Made by a program: the position numbers and the translations under genes
The notes under the pieces: model-generated
Told to the model about the DNA's origin: nothing
Database searches by the model: none
The model's input: the letters and a program-made list of their open reading frames with translations, nothing else
In this document: piece after piece, positions 11,897-23,339 of the stretch
Numbering within the stretch: the stretch's first letter is position 1
Layout: the number at the start of each line of letters is the position of its first letter
Origin: Prototheca cutis
Lineage: Eukaryota; Chlorophyta; Trebouxiophyceae; Chlorellales; Chlorellaceae
NCBI GenBank assembly: GCA_002897115.2
Contig: BCIH01000010.1
Location: forward strand, 554,833-618,832
DNA length: 64,000 nucleotides
Reading direction: 5' to 3'

Positions 11897-14209
11897 TCTC
11901 GTTCTCATTCTCGTGGGGGGATGGGGGAGTCCTTATCGTTTGGGTCCACGAAGAGGAAGGTTTGGGTTGAAGATAGTAAAGTAGGATGCTGTGCAAACAG
12001 GCTTCGTTTGCATGGTCACAACACTGCTAGCCCGTGTGTCCTGTGCAGACGGCGACCTTCATGCGCTTTTCCGAGGGCGGCTGATTCACAACAGGATACA
12101 CACGCCCTGGGGCACGCATCAGCTGGTTCAGGCAGAACGCAACCTGTTGTGGCATGCTTTCAGGGACCCAGCAAACACGAGGCATGTTCAGGAGGGCGAA
12201 CTCTGTGCAGGCGCATTGCAGTGGCATGCCATACCATTGTCTTGAAGAAGCCGGACTAAAAGTTTCCACACCTGGTGTGTGAAATTCAATGGCTCCGTCC
12301 CTCTTTGTTGTGCAGGTTTGTCTTGCTCAGCGAGAGCGATGTTCCGCTATACAACCCGCTCGAATTCTACAGCCAGGTGCAGGGTGTTGTGCTGAGTTTG
12401 AGGCTGGCGGGGTGTTGCTCTCACTGAGGGGTTAGGCTGTGCAGGGCGGCATTGTCAGCGCCCAGTGTGCCGAATCCCTACCCACCTCCGCAAAAAATAA
12501 AGCCCAGGTCATGAGCGAGAGGCTGTCGAGGGTCAATGCGTGCTCTTCGGCCAACCAGGACCACCGGCGATGGTCATGGCGCATGACGGTGCGTGGGTGG
12601 TTTGGTGTCTGCCTGCGAAGTCAGTCCTATGGAGGCAAGGATGAGCCCGTTGTTGTGGTTTGAGTTGCAGGGCTGTGTGGCCCATCACTTGACGGCATTG
12701 CTGTTCTGTTGGGGGAACTCGGGTTCTGCTTCTCCCCTCGCAGCGCAAGGGCTTGAAGAGCTCAAACTGGAGAAAGAGTTCCCAGTGGTGAGCACAACAA
12801 GGAGATCTGGGTTTCCTGTGCCTGTGCACGCCTGTTCTGGATGCAGAGAACATTGCTGGCATAGCTGCATGAATGCTCTCCATGACCATTCTCAACAGGG
12901 AGCTCCCGATTCATGTACACCCTTTCAGGTTCATGCTAACAAGGGAGCATGCCGGGATTNTGCTGAATGAGACCGAAGTATACAGAAGGTAGCTGACAGT
13001 TGGTGGCAGAGCAATGGGCAGGGGTTGTGATTTCCGCAGGGTGCTGTTTTCTCAGCTAGTATTTCGAATCAGGTTCGTCAAGGGGCCGGTGCCCGCGCTG
13101 GTTGCATGCGCCGTGGTCACTCAAGGTCCCGTGTGTCAGAGTCCGTCGTGCATCTGTGCTTGTCACAACATGCAAGCTCTTGCCCAACGCAGTTTTGAGG
13201 CACACTGCATGCATGGCTACGACAACGACTATCGGAGGAACCGGGACTGCTTCAGCGATGAGGTGGGAAGGGAGGCATCGCTGGGTGTGCTTGGGAATCA
13301 AATCATGGAGGGAGCTCTGTGCTGGGCATGCATGTGTGCTGGCAGCACGCTCATGGGCTCCGGGGGTCGAGGCGCATCATGGCCAGCGCAATCTTGTGAG
13401 TCGTTGGCAGGAAGAAGGCTCTCTCGCATGTTCGCATGCACCTTCCCCGCCTTGCCTCACGCCACACCGTCAATCCCCTCGTTCACTTCCTGTCGCAGCA
13501 CTACTTGCCAACACTTTTCGCGGCAAGGGGGATCCAGACAAACGAAAACTGCGACGTCTACGGAATTTCATCGACAGAATGGAGCACATCCGGCTGGCAC
13601 CCACACCCCACAGCCTACCAGTGCGATTCTTGTTGGTGGGATGTGCATGCTCGGAGGGACACCCACTTTAGCATCGAGTTTGTTTGCTTGTTTGGAACCG
13701 GTGGCAGTCTATCATTCAGCTGTTGAGGTGCTTGTGGCATGTTGTCTGCTGGCATCCCCCCAATTGCAGGCCTCAGGAGGTCGGGCCGGCGCTGATCGTG
13801 CGACTGCGGGGAGACCCCAAGAAATGCGATTACAGCGCCTTGAGCCAGGTCGCCTCCACCAGCTTCATTGCCCTGCAGGACGTTCTCTCCAGCAGGTAAT
13901 TGGTGGCCCTTTATGTTTGATATTAGGACTGCTGATTTGCTTTCAGCGGCACAGAGTATCACGTTCAAGGATGCAGCTTCCGCTGGCTCACTCCATGCGT
14001 GCAGTGGCAGAAACTGCTCCCTGCTGGAGGCGTTCTCCTCTCCAGTCACGGACCCCATGCCGTCGACGTGCTACGTCCTGGCAAGAAAGTTTGCCAAGGA
14101 CACGACCGGCGCAATCTACCGCACATTCACGAACTGTTCCTCGGCCCTGAATCTTGTGTTTGGGGACCAGTGCATCCAGAGTGGTGGCATCTGGACACAC
14201 ATCATCTGA
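10665..14209 (+). CDS. GT14 (Core-2/I-branching-like) glycosyltransferase 4
   Basis: Fourth tandem GT14 gene. The ATG at 10665 starts a roughly 45-residue cytosolic tail and then a signal anchor (VSAAVASVILVLLIVMAH). Later exons encode KVALMFLTRGDLFHH (about 11365), LLFSVYIHAPPDVA (about 11806), FRGRLIHNRIHTPWGTHQLV (about 12070), FVLLSESDVPLYNP (about 12317), SRVNACSSANQDHRRWSWRM (about 12525), NWRKSSQWF (about 12760, finished by an exon near 12931), FEAHCMHG (about 13195), SDE joined to HYLPTLFAARGIQTNENC (about 13500), and a C-terminal exon with VLARKFAKDT. The most intron-rich of the four. One intron holds a (GT)n tract near 11870-11895. One N falls in the exon at about 12960. The RRWSWRM block is shared with gene 1, supporting recent common origin. 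Confidence 0.85.
11870..11895 (+). repeat. (GT)n microsatellite in an intron
   Basis: About 12 GT dinucleotides directly after the splice donor that follows the HAPPDVA exon of GT14 gene 4. Confidence 0.9.
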
Positions 14210-14528
14210 AACCTTGTTTGCTCTGTTGTCTGACTGAGAGGTGGGCAAGCGATGTGTCCATTGTTTGTCGTGCGTTTGGATGGTTGTTTGCGCCGCAAGG
14301 ACGAGGCACGTCCAGCTTGGCCATGAGGCAGGGAAAGCGCCAACCCCTGGTGATATGACGGACATATCCCTGGCAAGTCGACGACATCCGGCGTCAAGGA
14401 GCGTATCCGTTGTGCAAAACCTGGAAACCCGCGTGAAGGACATATACGATACGTACTACAGCAGATCACGACAAGCACTATGTCACTGACATGAAGCGAG
14501 CGCATGCGCGTCTGGAGGAGCCATAAAC
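14210..14528. other. Intergenic region
   Basis: Spacer of 319 bases between GT14 gene 4 and the HEMK2-like gene, both on the plus strand. No feature recognised. Confidence 0.4.
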
Positions 14529-15799
14529 ATGGCGCCGTCGTGGTGCGCCGAGATCCGCAAGACTTGCTACTCGTCCGCCGTCTACGAACCCTCCGATGTA
14601 CGTGCTCATCTTGTTTCATGAAGAAACCGGTGTTCTCGATCACATTGTCAGGACCAAACTGTTTTTGCGGCAACTGCACCGTAGGATTCATTTGCTCTGT
14701 GCGACGCCGTCGGTGCCGCTCTGGCGGCGTGGCAGGGCAGCCTGCCAAGAATGTGCGTTCGAGAACAGAGGTGATCCTGCCCTAAGGGTTTATATATAGG
14801 GTTGGCCATTGCTCCTGACGGGGCACGTTTGATGTATCAGCTGCAATCATCCGTCCGAATGCAGATGTGTAGAGATTGGCTGCGGCAGCGGGTATGTACT
14901 CTGCAGCACAGCCCGCTGCCTGGAGCAACTGCACGGATGGCGGGCTATGCTCATCGCCACAGACTGCAGCGAGGCTGCACTAGGGGCCACATCTGGGACA
15001 TTCAAAGCCCACAACGTAGGCATACATGGACAGACGTTGATCGTGCAGGGCACAGACTTTGCCTGTTTTTGTGTTTCCAATTGACGGGGGGCCCTTAGCC
15101 GGCTGCGAGCTGCCTTGGAGCACTGTGCATGACCACTGAGATCGGGCGCCAGGAATTGGCAGCATGACAGGTTTGAAACCAATGCAGTGCAGCTGTGCAA
15201 CTGGTGGATCATCAGGTGTGCTCGGCACCAGATAGTAGGGCATTCATGAACAGCATCAACCCTCAATCCCCCTCCCTCCTGCAGATCTCGAACCTTGAGC
15301 TTGTCCGGACAGACTTGCTGCAGGGCCTGCACACACGACTCGCTGGATGCATAGACCTCCTGCTGTTTAACCCTCCCTACGTCGTGACACCTGACGAGGA
15401 GGTCTCACTTGGAACGTCCATCACTGCGGCGTGGGCTGGCGGCTGGAAGGGGCGACGGGTCATCGACCGCCTCCTCCCACAGCTTCGCAGCCTACTATCG
15501 CCCACTGGTCATTTGTTCATGGTCACCATAGCACCCAATGACCCCGACGGTGAGTCGAGCGCATTGCCGCATGCCTCGCGAAGGACAAGGGCATTCATGT
15601 TGTCGGCAGAATGCCATCCGCGCTGCATTGCATGCCCGAGGTCCCTCAAGAGATCTCCAGTCTGCCCCACACTGGGTCAACTTTTGCAGAGGTGATCTCA
15701 ATATTGGATGGCCTGGGCTTCCATGTGGACGTTGCGCTCCAGAGAGATGCAGATGAAGAAAGGTTATACATTGTCCATGCCTGGCGGAAGGGAAGCTAG
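14529..15799 (+). CDS. HEMK2: HEMK2/N6AMT1-type glutamine methyltransferase
   Basis: Class I SAM-dependent methyltransferase of the HemK/PrmC group. Family members of this short, HEMK2-like type methylate the GGQ glutamine of eukaryotic release factor eRF1 together with TRMT112. Exons phase perfectly: 14529-14597, 14685-14770, 14865-15015, 15285-15549 and 15690-15799, giving 226 residues, close to the usual length. Visible: the N-terminal AVYEPSDDSFALCDAV (family YEPxxDxFxLxDAL), SAM motif I EIGCGSGYV, the acidic residue of motif II in IATDCSEAALGA, and the signature FNPPYV (Asn131-Tyr134) that binds the substrate glutamine. AWAGGWKGRRVIDRLLP and LFMVTIAPND follow as in human N6AMT1. No transit peptide is seen, consistent with a cytosolic enzyme. 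It stands alone between the GT14 array and acetolactate synthase. Confidence 0.9.
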
Positions 15800-16805
15800 G
15801 CCCTTAGCAACTGGATTGCAGCATTTGCTCAACTGGGATCATGCCTGGATCATGCGCTGAGGTCCTCGTCATGATTATCCTGCCAAGATCATTTGATTCC
15901 GTCGCACAAGGCAGGCATGCAAGGGAGCCACCTTGACGGCGGTCCGAGCAAATCTTATGCCTCTCTGTCCAACCTTGCTGCGTCTGACAAGCCACAAAGT
16001 GACTGATTTTTCGCATCCATGCCATGTACCGGACATGAAATGCAAGATTTCTTGGTTCTCAGCTGCAAGAACGCGTGTGTATTGTCAGGGGCTATGGCAA
16101 CGACGGCAGACCAAACTGCAACCCCATTCCCGCCAGGGGTGGCTGATTCGCAGATGGAAGGACAACATTCGGTCAAAGAGAATCATCTCATGTTACAGTA
16201 GAGACAACATCGATCACGTACTGTGTCTCGTGGCTGCCATTGGGCAAAGAACAAGCTGGCGAAGCTTGTCAAAACGACGAGGCGATCGCTGATGTGTCAC
16301 CATGACTAACGCGACACCCAAGCCACCTTGGCGCCCTTTCCTCCCCACCCCTCCGCCTCCCGTGACGCAGGGCTCGGGTGGATTTGTAACGCACGTCCTT
16401 GCGCGCATGGCCGTATCGCGTAGTCCAGAAGTGTTCGATTGAAGCTTCAGGCTTCACCCGCGCCCAGGAGATCAATCGGGCGCCATGGCGTCGGCTATCT
16501 CGGCGAGACCGGGGCCCACGGGTCACGTGTGCTCCGCAAATTCCCTTGCAACTCCCGCGAGGCCCCAGGTAGGGAGCTCGAGCCCTCAGAGGGATCTGTG
16601 CTGATGGTCGGGAGGCAGAATGAGCCATGCATTGCCGCATCGTAACGAGGAAACTACGGGATTGCGGTGCAGGCCACGCTCTTCGCTCATGGCAAGCCAC
16701 CAAAGCGAGAGACCAGGAACAGCAAGACTGTCAGGTATCGTGCCGCCAGAGGGTGTATTGTCACGTGCATCTTCTTCCCTGCGGCCGTGCTGCTGCATTT
16801 ACGGA
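15800..16805. other. Intergenic region upstream of acetolactate synthase
   Basis: About 1 kb holding the 3' flank of the methyltransferase gene and the promoter and 5' UTR of acetolactate synthase. Short open frames show no motif. No repeat or RNA gene was recognised. Confidence 0.4.
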
Positions 16806-17488
16806 ATGNTCTCCGTGAGCAGTTGCATGGCGGGGTCGCGCATTGCATGGTGCATGGCAGTGTGTCCCCACAGGTTTGATCAGCTTTACTGATTAGGGGA
16901 GCTGGCTCTCCTCCTGCATCTCAGCCGGAAATCCACTGGCTCTCACGGCCCACCTCGCTTCCTTCCAAACAATGCCATCACAGGTCCTTTCCTCCTCTGC
17001 CCCCCCCCCCTTGCAGGTCTTCCTCCAAGCCGTTCCAGTCTCGGTCGGTCCGCAGTGCGGCGCTGGCCCGCGATTCTGACGTGGACTCTGATTTGCGGGC
17101 GGCGCGCGAGGCGGCTCAGGCTTCGCTGTCCAGCCCGTCCGCCAAGGGCTGGGTTGACCGGTTTGGCTCCGCCCCGCGCAAGGGCTCTGACATCCTGGTG
17201 CAGGCACTCGAGCGCGAGGGCGTGGACACGGTCTTTGCCTACCCTGGCGGCGCCAGCATGGAGATCCACCAGGCGCTCACACGCTCAGACGCGATCCGCA
17301 ACATCCTCTGCCGGCACGAGCAGGTGCAGGGAGTGGCTGGCCTGTGTTGGTGGGGGTTGTATCGACCTTGGCTGCAGGGTTTGTTCTCGAGCTTTGACGT
17401 TTGGTCGCCAGCGCTTTGAAAACAGCCCCTTCATCTTCTTCCTACGAGAGCACTCATGCACGCGCGTGCGCGCGCACAACAAAGACAC

Positions 17489-17533
<45 letters not shown>

Positions 17534-19582
17534 CAGGGTGAGATTTTCGCTGCGGAGGGTTACGCCAAGGTTTCCGGTCGGCCCGGCGTGTGCATTGCGA
17601 CGTCTGGTCCCGGAGCAACGAACCTGGTGACGGGTCTTGCCGATGCGCTGCTGGACTCTGTGCCTCTGGTGGCCATCACGGGCCAGGTACCACGCAGTCT
17701 GATTGGCAGCGATGGTTTCCAGGAGACGCCGATCGTGGAGGTGACGCGTCAGATCACCAAGCACAACTACCTGGTGCTGGACGTGAACGACATTCCACGC
17801 GTGATCCGTGAGGCATTTTACCTCGCGCGGACGGGGCGCCCCGGCCCCGTGCTGGTAGACATTCCCAAGGACCTGCAGCAGACGCTGGCCGTGCCTGATT
17901 GGGACGCGCCCATGGCGCTGGGGCCCTACATCTCGCGCCTGCCACCGCCGCCGCAGCCCGAGGCCGTCGCGGCGATTGCGGCGGCCCTGCGCGGCGCGCA
18001 CAAGCCCGTGCTGTACGTCGGCGGTGGGTGTCTGGACGCGGCGCCCGAGCTGCGCGAGCTCGTGGCGCAGACGGGCATCCCCGTGGCGCAGACGCTGATG
18101 GGCCTGGGCACGTACCCCGAGGAGGACGCACTGGCTCTGCGCATGCTGGGCATGCACGGCACAGTCTACGCGAACTATGCGGTCAACGAGGCTGACCTGC
18201 TGGTGGCTCTGGGCGTGCGGTTTGACGACCGCGTGACGGGCAAGCTGGAGGCGTTTGCGGCGCGTGCGCGCATCGTGCACGTGGACATTGACCCCGCGGA
18301 GATTCACAAGAACAAGGAGGCGCACATCCCGGTGTGCTGTGACGTCAAGCCCGCGCTGCAGATGCTCAACCGCCTGCTGCGGGCCAAGCCCATCGACCGC
18401 GAGCAGTACGCGCCTTGGCGCGCGGAGCTGGACGCGCAGAAGAAAGAGTACCCGCTCACGTTCCCCCGCGACCGCACCGACGTCATCATGCCCCAGGGCG
18501 CCATCGAGATGCTGTACGAGGAGACGGGCGGCGAGGCCATCATCACCACGGGCGTCGGCCAGCACCAGATGTGGGCCGCACAGTTTTACTCCTTCAGCGA
18601 GCCCCGGCGCTGGGTCACCTCGGGCGGCCTGGGATCCATGGGCTTTGGCCTTCCCTCTGGTAGGTTTGTTGGGTCATCTTGTTTGGGGGGTGTTGGGTCG
18701 ACGGGGGGTGTGCATGTATATGTATACATAAGGGTGTTGATCATAGACGGATGGACGGACAGAAAGGGGAATTGTAAGCCAAGCATGTATCCACTCCACA
18801 TCCCCCATGCAGCTCTGGGCGCGGCAGCTGCTTTTGACGGCCGGGACGGGCGGCCCAAGCGTGTGGTCGTGGACATTGATGGCGACGGTTCCTTCGTGAT
18901 GAACTGCCAGGTATGGGGGGGGGGGGTTGGAGCCTTGGCACGAGCGTAGGCTGGGTGATGGGCGACTATCCCTGGTGGAACTGGCATCGTCGAGGACGCC
19001 TGGCCCAATGGCATCGTTGTGCAGCCAGATCCTGCAGACCCTTGTTCAACTTACACCTTGCCCCCCCTCTTTTAATTAATAGGAGTTGGCCACGGCGGCT
19101 GTGGAGGGCCTGGAGACCAAATGCTTTGTGCTGAACAACCAGTACCTGGGCATGGTGATGCAGTGGGAAGACCGGTTTTACAAGGCCAACCGGGCCCACA
19201 CCTACCTGGGCAAGCGGGTGCGTCAAGCTTTGCTTTTGCTTTTGTTTTCTGTGGTGGTGCCCCAGTGGATCCCCAAACCGAAACACATCTACACACAAGC
19301 ACACCCAACTGCACGCTGCAGGAGGGCGAATACCAGGTGACGAAGCAGGTGGCGGACATCTACCCCGACTTTGTGAAGTTGGCAGAGGCGTTTGGCGTGC
19401 CCGCGCGCCGTGTGATGGACCTGTCGGAGCTCCGCAGCGCGATCCGGGAGATGCTGGACACGCCCGGGCCGTACCTGCTCGACGTCATGGTGCCGCACAT
19501 CCAGCACGTGCTGCCCATGATCCCGGGTGGTGCGTCCTTCAAGGACATCATCACCAAGGGCGACGGGGCTGATGAGTACTGA
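16806..19582 (+). CDS. ALS: acetolactate synthase, catalytic subunit
   Basis: Catalyses the TPP-dependent first common step of valine, leucine and isoleucine synthesis, in the plastid. Exons 16806-16873, 17017-17323, 17537-18659, 18813-18910, 19083-19217 and 19322-19582 join in phase to 663 residues, the expected size. The first exon is short, basic and Ser/Cys-rich and continues into [17 protein letters not shown], as in a plastid leader. Motifs: [19 protein letters not shown] with the TPP-activating Glu, GPGATN, and the TPP/Mg site DIDGDGSF. Positions that set inhibitor sensitivity in plant enzymes are the wild-type Pro (GQVPRSLIG) and Trp (MVMQWEDRF). The C-terminal PGGA replaces the plant PSGG. 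One N falls in codon 2. The start in exon 1 is inferred from phase and may not be the true first exon. Confidence 0.95.
17490..17532 (+). repeat. (CA)n microsatellite in ALS intron 2
   Basis: About 20 CA dinucleotides close to the acceptor of the intron 17324-17536. The frame happens to stay open across it. Confidence 0.95.
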
Positions 19583-20371
19583 GTGAGCGGGGATGTCCTC
19601 CGCAGGACGGAGCGGTGACGTGGGCGCCATCTGTGATGACCAGAGGACGGCGACTCCGCGTCTCTCGTGAGGGGCGCCAGTACCGTCCGGGAGGCATTTC
19701 CATCAGGCTGTCACGGCATCTGCCAACCACGGTGCCGGCTCCAACACTGTGACGGGTTGGCCGATGGGCCTTCCCTCAGCATCTCCACGCCCATCCCATG
19801 GGATGCACCCAATCTGCCTTCTTTTTTGTGAATCCTTTCCGCACCCCAGGGAACGGCATCTGTGACAGTGCGCCTCACCCGCCGCCCCTCCCCGCTCTCT
19901 GAGCCCAAAGCAGCAGAGCATGGCTGTATGGTAAGCAGTGTCTTGTACCCTCCCCACCCGCTGTCGCCTCAGTGGCAGGGCCATCTGGCCCACGCCCCAT
20001 CCAACGACGTGCCGGGTACCCAACTGTGCTTTCGAGTCTCCTTCGCCTCACCCCCCTGTCTGTGTAACTGGCCGAGCAGAGAGTGCAAGCAGCACCGGTA
20101 AATGGGGCGATTTATGATTTCAAACATCTCTGGACGAGCGGCGGGCCAGAGATACACCAAGTTGACTTGCATGCTTCAGTTGGACATCGCTGCAGTGTTG
20201 AAGGGTGGAAACTGGGACAAAACCCAGCAACAGTGGAGGACATTCCGGCACGTCCCTGACCCAGTGCGGTGGCTGGAATCGCCTGATGACGCAGGAAACA
20301 ACGACTTCTGGGTATGGAAAAAGAAAAATGGCAAACGTGGAGATGGACGATCCATCCTCCGGCTGTACATA
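19583..20371. other. Convergent intergenic region
   Basis: The 3' flanks of acetolactate synthase (+) and the E2 gene (-) meet here. A 107-codon plus-strand frame overlaps the last E2 exon and has no motif, so I treat it as a shadow. Nothing else seen. Confidence 0.45.
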
Positions 20372-21265
20372 TCAGACTCGGTCGTCATCAAAGTTCCATT
20401 GCACCTCCTTTGGCGACCGGCCTGACATCCGCAGGCAGTAGGCGTGGTCACCCGGCGGCCGCGTCGTACTGCTGTTGCTTGCCAGCATGGACCGCACAGA
20501 CAGAGCCACCTGCATGCGTTGCTGGGCGTGACTTGGATACAGGGGTGCCATCAGCGGTGACGGGAGCAGGGGCTGGCACGCCATCGACCCCGTGGCCGGG
20601 GAAGCACGGCACTTTCACAGGGAGCTCTCACCCACCTTGCTGATGGTCAGCGCTGGCGACCATCCGCCGTTCGAGGAGTCATACAGTATGTCCAGGCAGA
20701 TGTGGCCATTGGAATAGATGTGAGGGTGTACCGGCGAGGGTGGCACAAATGTGACCACCGGCGATTCTAACGGATAGTGGTCCGTGAACTGAATCTTGAG
20801 GCGATACACCTGGCCTGCACATTACCCAGAGTGGCCGCACAATAGGAAATGAGGCAGGGCCATCCAGAGGGACGAGGAGGCTCGACCAGGTCGAGCGAGG
20901 AAGAACCCATTCGCCTCGTGCAGCCCAGGGCTCTTAACACATACCCACGACCTCCCAGCGGCCTCTATGTTCCTGCCAGGGGCCCTTACCGTCATAAATT
21001 GGTGAAGCTGATTGCTCCCTGCTCGGTCCTTGCATCTCAATCACCCAGGTGAGCAGGGGTTCGTACTCCAACAGCTTGCAGCCCTCGGGCGGATGCAGGA
21101 GCCACTCGCCCAACTCGCTCTGCAAAGTAAACACAGGGTCGGAAACACCGGGCCCCTTGCTGCTGGGGTTTCGACGCGGCTCCGAGTAGATGTACAAGTT
21201 CTACCTACAGACCATGCCTCTACCTGTATTCGTCGCATCGCCACAGCCGTCGGAGTGCGCGCCAT
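20372..21265 (-). CDS. ubiquitin-conjugating enzyme E2, UBC15-18/UBE2W-like
   Basis: E2 enzyme that carries ubiquitin as a thioester on cysteine. Four exons join in phase (21224-21265, 20990-21119, 20636-20814, 20372-20509) to 162 residues, matching the roughly 160 of plant UBC15-18. Reading from the start: MARTPTAVAMRRIQ, then SELGEWLLHPPEG, LLTWVIEMQGP, VYRLKIQFTDHYPLESP, and the active-site block HPHIYSNGHICLDILY with the catalytic Cys. GWSPALTISK and the family-specific C-terminus GRSPKEVQWNFDDDRV follow. That WSPAL and RSPKE..W.FDDD signature is typical of the plant UBC16 and human UBE2W group, the latter being known for N-terminal ubiquitination. The substrate here is unknown. The 347 bases upstream may be a bidirectional promoter shared with the plus-strand gene at 21613. 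Confidence 0.92.
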
Positions 21266-21612
21266 CCCGTTCCGAGCTCGGGCGTGGACGACAACCCTGG
21301 AAACGCCTCCACCCAGCAGTCCCACTGCCGAACACCACAAACTCTGGTCCCAGGGAGCTATTCGAGAATACCCAATATGCAAAATAGTACAGAACCAGTG
21401 TTCGCCGCTGATGAAGCGTGGCAGGGGTGCATCGATTGGAATCAGATCCAAAGCGCCCGTATCGATGCCTCTCTTTCGGAACTCGAGCGCAGGGCCGTCC
21501 CGTTCGATCAGTCGTTCAGGGGCCTGCGTCGGGATGTGGGACAAAGGGGCGTGCATCCCATTACAGGAAGTCATTGTGGTGTCCCCACTGAAGATGGCAA
21601 CCGCTGACTGGC
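21266..21612. promoter_or_regulatory. Divergent intergenic region
   Basis: 347 bases between the starts of the E2 gene (-) and the small gene at 21613 (+). It probably holds both promoters. No specific element recognised. Confidence 0.35.
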
Positions 21613-22208
21613 ATGGAGGACGTCGGGCCAGCTTGGGACAAGTTCGTGCAGGCTGCTGCTGATCTCCACGCTGCCGCCCAGAGCAGGCAGGTTGAGGACG
21701 CGCATGACCTCGCGATGGGCTTGCAGAATGTTTTCGCGCTCGTGGGGTTGGAAGTCATATCCGGTGAGTCAGAGCCTTTTCTGCAGGGCGCTGCAAGCGA
21801 CTGCAGCCAACAAGCTCGTCCAGGCTCGGCAGGAGCTGGAGGCCGTGCTGCTCTCAGCCGAGTTTGAGCTGGTAATGCATGCGACGGGCGGACAGGGCGT
21901 GACGATGAGCTGCTAGCATGCTATGCGTGGGTTGCGCTTAGTGCGTCCTGGTACCAGGCCATCTAACCCCATTGGTCCTCACGATTCTCATCGATCTGCA
22001 GTCTGCTGCGCAAGAGGCACTGCTGCACCAGAGGCTGTTTGTGCCAGAGCAGGATCAGTCGCCCGGCCCCACAACAGTGCTGGACGATCTGGTTGCAGAC
22101 AAGTCGGGACCTGCAGGCACCACGGAGAACTCGCAGCCAGCTGCCGGAAGCGCCATCCCGTTCATGTCAGACATGCTGATGGACTTTGACATGGACTCCA
22201 ACTTCTGA
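21613..22208 (+). CDS. small helical protein of unknown function
   Basis: Three exons (21613-21763, 21807-21871, 22002-22208) join in phase to about 140 residues. The first intron would be only 43 bases. I do not recognise the family. The N-terminal two thirds are Ala, Gln, Leu and Glu rich and look helical (AWDKFVQAAADLHAAAQS; KLVQARQELEAVLLSAEFEL). The tail is a Pro/Gly/Ser linker ending in an acidic-hydrophobic patch, PFMSDMLMDFDMDSNF, that resembles an activation-domain type motif. Size and layout would suit a small Mediator subunit (for example MED32-like), but this is a guess only. It sits between divergent E2 and same-strand ZNF511-like genes, 82 bases before the latter's ATG, so the two transcription units are very close. 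Confidence 0.6.
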
Positions 22209-22290
22209 GGATCTCACACCGTGGAACGGGATGAGGGGCGGGTTGGCACCTGGAGAGGCCCTCAACCCATGCCACGGCAGGGACCAGACG

Positions 22291-23100
22291 ATGTCCCAGC
22301 CACTGGCTGAAGCCGCGGTGGCCGAAGCCGTGAGGTCGTTCCTGTGCCAACGGCGACCGCTGCCTGCGGGTGACGTGCTGTTTGTGGAAACCCAGGATGC
22401 CAGAGCCGAGCTGGCAGGCCTTGCAGAGCAGGTGGGCAGGGATGCGCTCTTTTTCTGTTGGCAAGCCTTGGTGCCCGTTGCGCAGGGAATGGGGGTGTCA
22501 CCGGTCCCCGTGATGGCGCCGCCTGGATCCCCTTGTCGCAGGCGACAGAGACTGAAAACCGTTGCCAGGTGCCGAGCAGCGCGCCACTGGGCAGCTTTCA
22601 GGAGTTTCGGCACTGGTGCGGGCAGTGTCGCGCAGTGCTGCCCAGTGCGCATCTGCTGGACCTGCACCTCTCGGAAGTGCACGACAGCTTCTTCGCAGCG
22701 CAGGCCGCCCGTGGCATGTGCGTGTACGTCTGCCTGGTGGAGGGGTGCCCCCANCGGTCGGCCTCCGTGGCAGAGCGCGAGGTGCACCTGCTAGAGCAGC
22801 ACGGGATATCCGACGCCCTGGATCTCAACGCCGCCCACCTGAGGTGCGTCAGGGTGGTTAGCAGCCAGATTTGCTGGCTGCATGGGACGACATTGAAACG
22901 AGCAGCTTTTGAAGTTGGCTCGGATGACGCAGTTCTTCGACGTAAATAACAAGCAGTGCTCAGTGGTTTTGCTTCTGCGCATGTGCAGGCGAAGAAGGCC
23001 AAAGACGAAACCGAGCAAAGCAGCTGGGCGCAAGGCACAGCACCGTTCAAGCGAGGATGCTGCAACCAGCGAAGCCCCGATGGACATCGATGGCGCCTGA
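22291..23100 (+). CDS. ZNF511-like C2H2 zinc-finger protein
   Basis: Predicted nuclear zinc-finger protein. Exons 22291-22431, 22542-22843 and 22989-23100 join in phase to 184 residues. The centre matches animal ZNF511: HWCGQCRAVLPSAHLLDLH, then SEVHDSFF, then VYVCLVEGCP and EREVHLLEQHG. That is one full C2H2 finger (CxxC, HxxxxxH) and a second CLVEGC finger ending in H.....H. The C-terminus is a short Arg/Lys-rich nuclear-localisation-like run ending APMDIDGA. The family's molecular role is poorly known. One N at 22754 falls in the second finger. Codon use is like its neighbours. Confidence 0.8.
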
Positions 23101-23339
23101 CGGAGAGGTCAGCAAGCGATTTCCGGTCGCTGGCACCTGATTCTGCCGCGGAGCCTGTGCCGACTGGCACAGGCAAGCGCACATGATGCGTGCACACGAT
23201 AGCTTGCCGAACAGGGTCGGATCACTGACTGATACGGGCGAGCCATGCACGCCTCGGGTGTCCAGCAACGCGCTGTTACAGGATCTGTATTCCATGAACA
23301 CCTCTAGAAATCGTGCATCAAGAATTAAACAGCAGTCAC
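23101..23339. other. Convergent 3' flanks
   Basis: Short spacer where the ZNF511-like gene (+) and cytochrome b5 reductase gene (-) end facing each other. No other feature. Confidence 0.4.

Noticed and set aside
17285..18565. 426-codon minus-strand frame antisense to acetolactate synthase
   Set aside because: Shadow of the strongly conserved ALS exon 3 and reads through its CA-repeat intron.
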